In this document: positions 1 to 6,836 of the stretch, piece by piece
Numbering within the stretch: position 1 is the first letter of the stretch
Layout: every line of letters begins with the position of its first letter
Assembly: GCA_964612995.1 (NCBI GenBank)
Contig: CAZTGE010000008.1
Span: forward strand, 1-55,410
Reading direction: 5' to 3'
DNA: 55,410 bases
Source: SLQH01 sp964612995
Lineage (GTDB): Bacteria; Planctomycetota; UBA11346
Translations under genes and position numbers: made by a program
Notes under the pieces: generated by a model
The model's database searches: none
Seen by the model: the letters and a program-made list of their open reading frames with translations, nothing else
What the model was told of the DNA's origin: nothing

Positions 1-1523
1 CTCTCGCGCTGGATGAAGTCCATGAAGAACTTGGCCACGTCGACCATGCAGGTGTCTTCGTCCATCACCACCAGGCCGCCCGAGCCCATCATCGCGCCGA
101 CCTGTTTGAGCGATTCGTAGTCGACCTCGATGTCGAGATGCTGCTCGGGAATGCAGCCGCCGGACGGGCCGCCGATCTGGGTCGACTTGTAGGCCTTGCC
201 GTCGGGCACGCCGCCGCCGATGGCGAAGATGATATCGCGGATCGAGGTGCCCATGGCCACTTCGACCAGGCCGGTGAGCGCGACGTTGCCCGAGAGGGCG
301 AAGACCTTGGTCCCCTTGCTGTTCTCGGTGCCGACCGCGGCGAACCACTCCGGTCCGTTGCCGACGATGGCCGGCAGGTTGGCCAGGGTCTCGACGTTGT
401 TGATGCAGGTCGGCTTGCCGAACAGGCCCTTGACCGCGGGAAAGGGCGGCCGCGGCCGTGGCATGCCGCGCTTGCCTTCGATCGAGTGCAGCAGCGCGGT
501 CTCCTCGCCGCAGACGAAGGCGCCCGCGCCCATCTTGATGATGATCTCGAGGTCGTAGCCCGAGCCGAGGATGTCGTGGCCGAGCAGGCCGTAGGCCTTG
601 GCCTGGGCGATGGCCGCCTTGAGCCGTTCGATCGCCAGCGGGTACTCGGCGCGGATGTAGATGTAGGCCTTGGTCGCGCCGATGGCATAGGCCGCGATGG
701 CCAGACCCTCGACCAGGCGGTGTGGGTCGCCTTCGATCACCGCGCGATCCATGAACGCGCCGGGGTCGCCCTCGTCGGCGTTGCAGACCATGTACTTCTG
801 GTCGGCGGCGGTACCGAGGGCGAACTTCCACTTCTTGCCGGTGGGGAAGCCGCCGCCGCCACGCCCGCGCAGCGCGCTGCTTTCGACCAGATCGCAGAGT
901 TCGGCCGGGGTGGTGGTCTTGAGCGCCCGGGCGAGGGCCTCGTAGCCGCCGCGGGCGATGTACTCGTCGATCGAGCCGGGGTCGATCACGCCGCAGTTGG
1001 CCAGCACCCAGCGGGTCTGGCGGGCGAAGAAGGGATGCTCGCTGAGCAGGCCGACGCCGGCCCAGGCCTCGCCCTCGCCGTCGAACTGGCCGAGGGCACG
1101 CTCGCTCGGCGCCTCGCCGGCGAAGACCTGCGTGAGCAGCTCGGGCACGTCGTCGGCGGTGACCTGCTTGAGGCTGAGGCGGCGCTTGCCGGGCAACTGC
1201 ACGTCGACCATCGGTTCGGCGGCGCACAGGCCGATGCAACCGACCTCGACCACCTCGGCCTCGGTGCCCTGGTCGGCGAGCCAGTCGCGCACGGCTTCGA
1301 GCGTGGCGCCGGCGCCGGCGCCCAGGCCGCAGGTGCCGGTGCCGACGAACACCGTCGGCGTGGTCACCGCGTCGCGACGCAGCGAGGCGAGCGTGGCCTC
1401 GGACTCGGCGCCGAGGTCGACCGGCGACCAGTTGGTGGTCTGATCGCGATAGGCCTCGATCAGCGTGGCGCAGGCCGGATTGGTGGTGATGGGGGACTCG
1501 GTGGTGGCGATCATCTGCGGCAT
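1..1523 (-). CDS. NuoF/HndC-like NADH-binding flavoprotein subunit, partial (C-terminus off the left edge)
   Basis: About 507 residues are visible. Residues ~50-110 form a thioredoxin-like [2Fe-2S] domain; I see GTGTC and VGCIGLCAAEP, so three of the usual four Cys. The FMN/NADH-binding core follows with ALRGRGGGGFPTGKKW, NADEGDPGAFMDR and GAGAFVCGEETALL, the signatures of NuoF and of HndC/HydB of NADH-linked hydrogenases. The frame is open at the left edge at ...DFIQRE(S), just before the SCGKC motif expected for the N3 4Fe-4S cluster. The N-terminal 2Fe-2S domain is typical of HndC/HydB-type subunits rather than plain NuoF, so a bifurcating hydrogenase or NADH:ferredoxin enzyme is more likely than complex I. 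Start at 1523 (MPQMIATT); an in-frame ATG at 1514 is possible, and no good SD supports either. It lies 47 bp downstream of nuoE in the same operon. Confidence 0.92.
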   Translation of the reverse strand, partial: MPQMIATTESPITTNPACATLIEAYRDQTTNWSPVDLGAESEATLASLRRDAVTTPTVFVGTGTCGLGAGAGATLEAVRDWLADQGTEAEVVEVGCIGLCAAEPMVDVQLPGKRRLSLKQVTADDVPELLTQVFAGEAPSERALGQFDGEGEAWAGVGLLSEHPFFARQTRWVLANCGVIDPGSIDEYIARGGYEALARALKTTTPAELCDLVESSALRGRGGGGFPTGKKWKFALGTAADQKYMVCNADEGDPGAFMDRAVIEGDPHRLVEGLAIAAYAIGATKAYIYIRAEYPLAIERLKAAIAQAKAYGLLGHDILGSGYDLEIIIKMGAGAFVCGEETALLHSIEGKRGMPRPRPPFPAVKGLFGKPTCINNVETLANLPAIVGNGPEWFAAVGTENSKGTKVFALSGNVALTGLVEVAMGTSIRDIIFAIGGGVPDGKAYKSTQIGGPSGGCIPEQHLDIEVDYESLKQVGAMMGSGGLVVMDEDTCMVDVAKFFMDFIQRE

Positions 1524-1570
1524 CCGTGCTCGTGGAGGAAGGGACGGCGGTCAGCGGGTGTCGACCCGGT

Positions 1571-2053
1571 TCAGGTGGCGGCTCCGGTCGATTCCTGCGC
1601 GCGGCAGGCGTCGAGGATCGGCTTGACGTTCTCCGGCGAGACCTTGGCGTGGAACTCGCCATTGACGGCGATCACCGGGGCCAGGCCGCAGGCGCCGATG
1701 CAGGCGACCACTTCGAGCGAGAACAGCCCGTCGCGGGTGGTCGAGCCGGCTTCGACCTGGAGTTCGCGTTTGAGGGCCTCGAGCACGTTGTGGCTGCCCT
1801 TGACATGGCACGCGGTGCCACGGCAGACCTGGATGTGGTTCTTGCCCTGGGGCTCGAAGCGGAACTGGTTGTAGAAGGTGGCGACGCCGTAGATCTTCGC
1901 CGGCTGCAGCCCCAGGTGGCGCGCGATGGCCTCGACCGCGTCGCGCGAGAGGAAGCCCTCGGCATCCTGCACTTCCTGGAGGATGGGGATCAGGTGATCA
2001 CGTCCGGCGCCGGGGTGGGCGGCGAGAACCGCTTCGACCGCGGTGGTGCTCAT
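1571..2053 (-). CDS. NuoE/HndA-like thioredoxin-fold [2Fe-2S] subunit
   Basis: 160 residues, the usual length. It has an N-terminal helical segment, then a thioredoxin-like [2Fe-2S] domain with all four ligands: C-x4-C in VCRGTACHVKGS and C-x3-C in VACIGACGLAPV. In the family this subunit passes electrons from the FMN of NuoF/HndC to the iron-sulfur chain in the cytoplasm. The ATG follows the rex stop codon by 2 bp and nuoF starts 47 bp later, so rex-nuoE-nuoF is one transcript. Whether it belongs to complex I, a bifurcating [FeFe] hydrogenase or a formate dehydrogenase depends on genes left of the window; HndA-type is favoured because rex is the leading gene and the flavoprotein subunit carries an extra 2Fe-2S domain. 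Confidence 0.93.
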   Translation of the reverse strand: MSTTAVEAVLAAHPGAGRDHLIPILQEVQDAEGFLSRDAVEAIARHLGLQPAKIYGVATFYNQFRFEPQGKNHIQVCRGTACHVKGSHNVLEALKRELQVEAGSTTRDGLFSLEVVACIGACGLAPVIAVNGEFHAKVSPENVKPILDACRAQESTGAAT

Positions 2054-2055
2054 GG

Positions 2056-2694
2056 TCAGGCTTCCTTGATGGGCTGGCGGGAGCGGATCTTCTGCTGGGC
2101 GAAGCAGTTCACCTTCTCCAGCGACATGGTCAGATCCACGTTCTCCACGTAGATGTGGGGCGGGAGTTCGAGCGGGATGGGAGCGAAGTTGAGAATGCCG
2201 GTGAAGTCGGCCTGGACCATCCGCCGGGCCACCTCCTGGGCGTGGTCCTTGGGCACGGCGAGGATCCCGACATGGATCTCGGCTTCGGTGCAGATGGATT
2301 CGAGCCGGTCGAGGTGATGGACGCGACAGCCGCTGACGATGCGGTCGACCTTGTCGGCGTCGGTATCGAAGGCTGCGACCACCGTGAGGTTGGGCGTCCG
2401 CGCGGTGAAGTAGGTCAGCAGCGCGCGGCCGAGGTTGCCGACGCCGATCAGTGCCACGTTGTGGCTGCCGGGGCCGTCGAGGTAGGCCGAGAGGCTGGCC
2501 AGCAGCCCGGTGACCTCGTAGCCACGGTTCGGGCTGCCCTCGTAGCCGACCGGCATCAGGTCGCGGCGCAGCTGGGCCGGGGTCACCCCGGTCAGTTTGG
2601 CCAGTTGATGCGAGAACACGTGGGTCTGCTGCTCTTCGAGCTCGAGCAACGCACGGCGATAGACGGTGAGACGACCTATCGAGCGTTCACGCAT
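2056..2694 (-). CDS. rex: Redox-sensing transcriptional repressor Rex
   Basis: 212 residues, standard for Rex. Residues 1-75 are a winged-helix DNA-binding domain (RLTVYRRALLELEE... FSHQLAKLTGVTPAQLRRDL, then YEGSPNRGYEV). A Rossmann domain starts at about residue 80 with VALIGVGNLGRALL, the dinucleotide-binding glycine motif, and the C-terminal domain-swap helix includes YVENVDLTMSLEKV. Rex binds DNA when NAD+ is high and is released by NADH, controlling fermentative and respiratory genes. It is the first gene of the operon with nuoE and nuoF, which implies that it tunes its own NADH-oxidising module (inference). The operon is divergent from flaG across a 365-bp spacer. Confidence 0.95.
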   Translation of the reverse strand: MRERSIGRLTVYRRALLELEEQQTHVFSHQLAKLTGVTPAQLRRDLMPVGYEGSPNRGYEVTGLLASLSAYLDGPGSHNVALIGVGNLGRALLTYFTARTPNLTVVAAFDTDADKVDRIVSGCRVHHLDRLESICTEAEIHVGILAVPKDHAQEVARRMVQADFTGILNFAPIPLELPPHIYVENVDLTMSLEKVNCFAQQKIRSRQPIKEA

Positions 2695-2711
2695 GAGGGC
2701 TCCGTGAAGTC

Positions 2712-2765
2712 GTGAACATCGTTACATTCATCACAGTTAGCTTATCATATGCGCTTGACTGTCAA
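2712..2765 (-). promoter_or_regulatory. Candidate promoter and Rex operator upstream of rex
   Basis: Reading the minus strand, TTGACA (2765-2760) is a perfect -35 hexamer. A TATGAT-like -10 lies at 2749-2744, but the spacing is only 10 bp, so the two cannot serve the same polymerase in the usual way; TAAGCT at 2744-2739 gives 15 bp. This segment is AT-rich against a 70% GC background. Next to it, 2712-2734 is an imperfect dyad with outer arms GTGA...TCAC, resembling the TGTGA-n-TCACA plan of known Rex operators but with a poorly matching centre. Operator identity is inference. Confidence 0.28.
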
Positions 2766-3059
2766 TCGTGGCGCTTGTGCGACTGGCCGGTCGATCCGGC
2801 GTTCGCCCTGCCGCACGCTGCAAACCATTGCCCCCACGTATCCTGCATACCTGTGTGCCCTGTATAAGGTTGAGCCGGCGCCTGGGGCTGTCGCAGCGGC
2901 CGCACGGCGTTGCCGATCGCGGCGATCGAAAAGCGATCAGACGCGGAGCTTGGCGGAGCGTGTACAGAACGGACCGTAAAGGTGCTCAAGTGGCGTGTGC
3001 CGCGACCGATGCTGCTCCGGATGGGGTCTCCGATAGCTCCGTCGTCACGGAGGATCATC
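2766..3059. other. Spacer between rex and flaG; no gene seen
   Basis: About 290 bp between the rex promoter region and flaG. Open frames here lack codon-usage or family support. It should hold the flaG promoter, but I could not recognise a clear sigma-28 or sigma-70 match. The flaG SD (ACGGAGG) is at 3047-3053. Confidence 0.4.
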
Positions 3060-3431
3060 ATGAGCAGCATTCAAAGCAATGTCGCCACCCAGGTCGGCAC
3101 AGCCATCAATCCCCGTCCGATGTCGCAGGAGAACCGCGAACAAACGCATGATGTAGATGTGCAGAAGAGCCTCGCCGAAGCGACCGTGGCCGAACGGCCG
3201 GTGCGCGCGGACGACGTGCGCACGGCCGCGGCCGAACTGAAGCAGGTGATCGAGATCAGCTCGGGCAACCAGCTGAACTTCGACATCTACGACGAGACCG
3301 AGCAGCTCTACGCCGAGGTCAAGGACCGCTCCAGCGGCGAGGTGGTCAAAACCATCCCCGCCCAGGAAGTGATGGAGCTGCGCAAGCGCATCGGCGAGAT
3401 GGTCGGCATGGTGCTCGACGAGCGCGTCTGA
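3060..3431 (+). CDS. flaG: FlaG family flagellar protein
   Basis: 123 residues from ATG 3060, chosen because ACGGAGG sits 6 bp upstream; an upstream extension to 2910 is open but lacks family similarity. The N-terminal half is polar and low complexity. The C-terminal half matches the FlaG family: LNFDIYDETEQLYAEVKDR, then SSGEVVKTIPAQEVMELRKRIGEM, corresponding to the family pattern of a DE(x)tg-lyV(k)V-D motif followed by GEVIRQIPpEE. FlaG proteins are linked to flagellar filament length and assembly. No other flagellar gene is nearby, so it is an orphan here; it nevertheless implies that flagella exist. Confidence 0.85.
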   Translation: MSSIQSNVATQVGTAINPRPMSQENREQTHDVDVQKSLAEATVAERPVRADDVRTAAAELKQVIEISSGNQLNFDIYDETEQLYAEVKDRSSGEVVKTIPAQEVMELRKRIGEMVGMVLDERV

Positions 3432-3575
3432 AACAGCCGCCAGGCCCTTCGGGCTCTGGCCCGCAGGGCTCACGCCGTATTTGCCTGGCTGCGGCTCGCT
3501 CATGGCAGCGTGGTTGTCGCTCCGCCCTGCGATTGCCGCCTGCAGAGCGCCGGAGCAGCCGGTTCCTGTCGGCGC

Positions 3576-3738
3576 CAGGGCGACTCAAAGCTTGCAAACA
3601 AGGGCCATGCCTCGCCGCCGCCTGCGTCACTATGGCCCAGGCACCAGGGAGAGCCGGGCGGTTGGACGCAGGTGGAGGCGACGCAAGGCATGCCGACCTG
3701 GTGATCGGCGCTCCCGGGGCGATCTTTGAGTCGGCCTG
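3576..3738 (+). repeat. Foldback MITE-like element, copy A (subfamily I)
   Basis: About 163 bp. The left end CAGGGCGACTCAAAGC is the inverse of the right end (CTTTGAGTCGGCCTG, with mismatches). Inside, the segment around 3604-3635 (GCCATGCCTCGCC...CTGCGTC) is inverted around 3664-3692, so the whole element can fold on itself. It is flanked by the direct repeat TGTCGGCGC at 3567-3575 and 3739-3747, exact over 9 bp (10 if one more base is counted). The body is about 85-90% identical by eye to copies B (14.0 kb) and C (33.4 kb). Exact ends are uncertain by 1 bp. It supplies the spurious ATG at 3726 in front of the next gene. Confidence 0.85.
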
Positions 3739-3791
3739 TGTCGGCGCCGATTGCCGTTTGCCCGTCCGGCAGGCAACCGCCACACTCCGGT

Positions 3792-4979
3792 ATGGTCAGA
3801 TCCCGGTCCGGGCCCCGTTGCAGCGCCCTGTTCTGCCTTGCGGCGCTGCTGGCCGCGAGCTCGCTGATCCGTGCCCAGCGCGTCGCCGCGGCGACGATCT
3901 CCCTGCTCGACGGCAACGTCGAGAGCGTGCCCGAACTCGTCTTCACGCCCGATGGTACCTCGGTGATCGCCGGTGAGCGGCGTTTCGCCCTGCGCGATGT
4001 CGATTGGCTGGCCACCGGCCCCGGCATCCCCGCGCCACCGGTCGCGGCCTCGCCGGGAGTGGCGGTGCTCCTGTGCGATGGCAGCTGGCTACCGGTGGAG
4101 CGCATCGCCGTCGGTGGCCCCGACGCCCTGGCGGTGGAAAGTCCGCTCGGCGCGCTGGAGTTGACCCTCGAGCAATGCCTCGGCTGGGGCCCGGTGCCGT
4201 GGCTGGAGGCCGCCCGTCGGACCCAGGACGGCGCCGCAGCGGCGACCGATCGTCTGCTGCTGGCCAAGGAGGAGCTCACCGGCCTGGTCCAGGGCATCGC
4301 CGGAGGCCAGTTGCGCTTCGCCCCCGACTTCGCCCCCGACCAGGTGCTCGACGTCGCTTTTGACGAGGTTCTCGGCCTGTGCCTGCGCGAGCCGGCCCGG
4401 CCGCCGCAGCGCCTGTACCTGCGGGGTCGGTTGCGGTCGCTCGCACCGCCCCTGGCGATCCTGCCCGGCCCCGAGCTGCGGCTGGCCGGCGAGCCCGATC
4501 ACGTGCTGCAGGCGCTGCCCGCAGGACGGTTGATCGTGGAGGGCGGTCGCCGGGTGTGGCTTTCGCAGCTGGCGCCCAAAGACGTCGAGGAGGAGGGCGC
4601 TTTCGGCGTCACCTGGCACCACGCCACCGATCGCAACATCGACGGCACCCCGCTCATCCTCGATGGCCGGCGCTACGAGCGCGGTCTGGTGGTCCATTCC
4701 CAGGCCCGCCTGACCTGGGCCCTCAACGGGGCCTACACCCGCTTCAGCAGCCTGGTCGGGATCAGCGACACGGTCGGGCGCGAGGGCGACTGCACCGTGC
4801 ATCTGCTCGTTGACGGCGCCGAGGTCTGGTCGCAGCGGGTGCGCGGCGGCCAGGATCCGCATCAGGTCGCCTTCACGCTTGCTGGTGCCGAGCAGCTGGA
4901 GCTGCGGGTGGCCTTCGGCAAGCGCTACGACATTGGCGACCACGTGGCGCTGGCGGGAGCATGGCTGGCGCGCGAGTGA
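3792..4979 (+). CDS. Exported protein with C-terminal NPCBM carbohydrate-binding-like domain
   Basis: 395 residues from ATG 3792. An in-frame ATG at 3726 is rejected because it lies inside repeat copy A. Residues 1-35 form a signal peptide (basic start, then CSALFCLAALLAASS). The middle has no family I recognise. Residues ~265-395 match the NPCBM/NEW2 module: FGVTWHHATDRNIDGTPL, RRYERGLVVHSQARLTW, FSSLVGISDTVGREGDCTVHLLVDG, and a final RVAFGKRYDIGDHVALAGAWL. That beta-sandwich is found beside glycosidase and peptidase domains and is common in Planctomycetes. No catalytic domain is evident, so a periplasmic glycan-binding role is a guess. It overlaps yraN by 19 bp. Confidence 0.8.
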   Translation: MVRSRSGPRCSALFCLAALLAASSLIRAQRVAAATISLLDGNVESVPELVFTPDGTSVIAGERRFALRDVDWLATGPGIPAPPVAASPGVAVLLCDGSWLPVERIAVGGPDALAVESPLGALELTLEQCLGWGPVPWLEAARRTQDGAAAATDRLLLAKEELTGLVQGIAGGQLRFAPDFAPDQVLDVAFDEVLGLCLREPARPPQRLYLRGRLRSLAPPLAILPGPELRLAGEPDHVLQALPAGRLIVEGGRRVWLSQLAPKDVEEEGAFGVTWHHATDRNIDGTPLILDGRRYERGLVVHSQARLTWALNGAYTRFSSLVGISDTVGREGDCTVHLLVDGAEVWSQRVRGGQDPHQVAFTLAGAEQLELRVAFGKRYDIGDHVALAGAWLARE

Positions 4980-5368
4980 GCCGGACGGACCGGGGTGCGA
5001 GGACCGTGCGCCCGGTACATCTCGAGCGCGGGCGCCGGGCCGAGGACCGGGTCTGTTGGTACCTGCGGCGCCGCCTGTGGCGGGTGGTGGCGCGCAACTG
5101 GATCGGTGGCGGAGGCGAGCTCGACCTGGTCGCCGTGCGCGGGCGTTGCCTGCTGATCGCCGAAGTGCGTTATCGCGCTGCGGGCGAAGCCCTGGCCAGT
5201 ATCGATCGGCACAAGCTCGAGCACGTGCTCGCTGCGGCCCGGGCGCTGGTCGCGATGCATGCGCTGCAGGTCTATCGTCTGCGGGTGGACCTGTTCGGTG
5301 TCGACCCGCGCGGGCGCATCGTGCGCATGCCTGATGTCATGCGGCTGGTCGACGGCAACCGGATATGA
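4961..5368 (+). CDS. yraN: YraN/UPF0102 family nuclease-like protein
   Basis: 135 residues, close to the usual ~120. The UPF0102 pattern is clear: GRRAEDRVCWYLRRR near residues 25-38, RNWIGGGGELDLVAVRG, then AEVRYRAAGEALASIDRHKLEHVLAAARAL and YRLRVDLFGV. These are restriction-endonuclease-like folds of unproven function. The family GE(I/L)DL and (V)EVK residues form the PD-(D/E)xK site; here the last position reads EVR, so the usual Lys is Arg. The start could be ATG 4961 or GTG 4976. It overlaps the end of the NPCBM gene by 19 bp and is convergent with rplS; rplS-rnhB-yraN proximity is common in bacteria, supporting the assignment. Confidence 0.85.
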   Translation: MAGARVSRTDRGARTVRPVHLERGRRAEDRVCWYLRRRLWRVVARNWIGGGGELDLVAVRGRCLLIAEVRYRAAGEALASIDRHKLEHVLAAARALVAMHALQVYRLRVDLFGVDPRGRIVRMPDVMRLVDGNRI

Positions 5369-5369
5369 C

Positions 5370-5400
5370 GCAGCCGTCCGCGGGTCGCGCGGACGGCTGC
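5370..5400. terminator. Hairpin terminator between yraN and rplS
   Basis: A perfect 13-bp stem (GCAGCCGTCCGCG and its complement) with a 5-nt loop begins one base after the yraN stop codon. It is placed to end both convergent transcripts. No clear U-tract follows on either side. Confidence 0.7.
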
Positions 5401-5421
5401 AGAGCGGGCCCCGATGCGGGC

Positions 5422-5814
5422 TCAGTTGCCCTGTTGCGCGGCCTCGCGATCGTGCTTGGTGAGGATGCGTTCCTTCGTCTTGGTCGCCTTGCCGACGCGA
5501 TCGCGCAGGTAGTAGAGTTTGGCCCGGCGGACCTTGCCGCGACGGGTGACCTCGGCCTTGAGCACCTTGGGGCTGTGGATCGGAAACACCCGTTCCACGC
5601 CGATGCCATCGACGATGCGCCGCACGGTGAAGGTCTCGTTGATCTTGCCGTGACCGCGATCGTGACGGATCACGGTGCCGCGGAAGACCTGCACCCGCTC
5701 GCGATTGCCTTCGCGGATGCTGGTGTGCACATCGACGGTGTCACCGACGCTGAAGTTGCCGATGGACTCCTGCTTGAGATACGAGCTCTCGACCGACTGG
5801 AGAATGGGATTCAT
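5422..5814 (-). CDS. rplS: 50S ribosomal protein L19
   Basis: 130 residues, within the L19 range of 115-130. Diagnostic segments are FSVGDTVDVHTSIREGNRERVQVFRGTVI, FTVRRIVDGIGVERVFPIHSPKV and RRGKVRRAKLYYLRDRVGKATKTKE. L19 sits at the 30S-50S interface of the large subunit. The ATG at 5814 is preceded by AAAGGCG. It is convergent with yraN and divergent from the ATP synthase operon across 240 bp. The short C-terminal tail after the KTKER motif is polar and not unusual. Confidence 0.97.
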   Translation of the reverse strand: MNPILQSVESSYLKQESIGNFSVGDTVDVHTSIREGNRERVQVFRGTVIRHDRGHGKINETFTVRRIVDGIGVERVFPIHSPKVLKAEVTRRGKVRRAKLYYLRDRVGKATKTKERILTKHDREAAQQGN

Positions 5815-6054
5815 TGCAGTTCGCCTTTATCGCTCACCCGATGCGCTCAGTTGCCCGTCACGACCGACGTGGGGGCGTATACGTCGGTGGGGCGCGGAAG
5901 GGTAACGCTGCGACGCCGTTGTCAACAGGTTGGTGGTTCAGCGCGCGCGTCTGGCCGCGGGCGCGCCACGGTCCGGGAGCGGATGGGCGATGGTGGAACG
6001 CGGCGCAGTGGGCTCTAGCATGGGCCCCCAGCTCCGGCAGGAGCAGGGGGAGAC

Positions 6055-6327
6055 GTGACGGTATCGGATCGCAGTGATGAAGCGGATCGCCCGGACCCAC
6101 CGTCCCTGGCGTCGACGAGCGCGCCGCCCCCGGCGGGCTCGCAGCGGACGAGCCCGCTGCGAGCGCTGCACCTCGGTTCGACCCTCGCCGCCTCGGTGCT
6201 CCTGGGCGTGGGCATCGGCTGGTGGATCGATCAGCGCTGGGGGACCGAGCCCTGGGCCACCGTGTCCGGCGCCGTGCTGTTCATCGTTGCGGGGATCTAT
6301 CACGCGATCCGGGATGAGCTCAGATGA
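6055..6327 (+). CDS. atpZ: AtpZ/AtpI-type small F1F0-ATPase-associated membrane protein
   Basis: 90 residues from GTG 6055, with GGGGGAG a few bases upstream. The first ~35 residues are polar and Pro/Ser-rich; two membrane segments follow (LHLGSTLAASVLLGVGIGWW and ATVSGAVLFIVAGIYHAI) joined by IDQRWGTEPW. This is the plan of AtpZ-like proteins encoded at the head of many atp operons, which are thought to help c-ring assembly or Mg2+ transport. The stop overlaps the next start codon (ATGA), giving translational coupling. Function is taken from position and topology. Confidence 0.82.
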   Translation: MTVSDRSDEADRPDPPSLASTSAPPPAGSQRTSPLRALHLGSTLAASVLLGVGIGWWIDQRWGTEPWATVSGAVLFIVAGIYHAIRDELR

Positions 6328-6836
6328 GCGGACCGGGCAACTGGGCCGCCTGGGACGAGACCGATCGCGAACGCTCGCGCGCGATCCGGCGTGCAGCCGC
6401 GCCGCCGGAGGACCCTGCCACAGCGCGTCGGCGGCCGCCCTGGTGGACCGCGCTGCTCGGCGCGACCCCGGCGATGCTGTTGGCGATGGTCCTGGTGCCC
6501 TTCGCCACCGATCCGCGGGTGCATCCGGTGTGGACCGGAGCCTGGGTGGCGATCCCGATCGCGCTCATCGGCGGGGCGTTGCAGCACTGGGCCGCGCGCA
6601 GCCCGACCTTCCACGCTCTGATGGGCGTGGTCCTCGGCTCGTTGTTGCGCCTCACTGCGATCGTGGCATTTTGCCTCGTTCTTCGAGGGCTGGCTGTCGG
6701 GGGTGCCGCTCTCGCTGTTGTGACGATGACCGGAAGTCTGGTCGCCGGCCTGCTCATCGAGACGATGATGCTGGTCCGCGCACCGGGCGTCGATGGAGAC
6801 AACGGCGGTGGCCGAGGAACAGACGCACCAGACTGA
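6324..6836 (+). CDS. AtpI-like four-helix membrane protein of the ATP synthase operon
   Basis: 170 residues, about four predicted membrane helices (from WWTALLGATPAMLLAMVL; VWTGAWVAIPIALIGGAL; MGVVLGSLLRLTAIVAFCLV; ALAVVTMTGSLVAGLLIETM). The N-terminus is charged and Arg-rich; the C-terminus is Gly/Asp-rich. Its size, topology and place between atpZ and atpB match the poorly conserved AtpI (assembly factor) slot; I see no strong sequence signature. It starts at the ATGA shared with atpZ, and atpB begins 44 bp before its end in another frame. Confidence 0.7.
   Translation: MSGPGNWAAWDETDRERSRAIRRAAAPPEDPATARRRPPWWTALLGATPAMLLAMVLVPFATDPRVHPVWTGAWVAIPIALIGGALQHWAARSPTFHALMGVVLGSLLRLTAIVAFCLVLRGLAVGGAALAVVTMTGSLVAGLLIETMMLVRAPGVDGDNGGGRGTDAPD

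Noticed and set aside
138..1874. Long plus-strand open frame over nuoF/nuoE
   Set aside because: High-GC shadow frame. The minus strand carries the recognisable nuoF and nuoE motifs; the plus product has no motif.
3726..3791. Extended start of the NPCBM protein
   Set aside because: The ATG at 3726 is inside repeat copy A, and the signal peptide begins at 3792.
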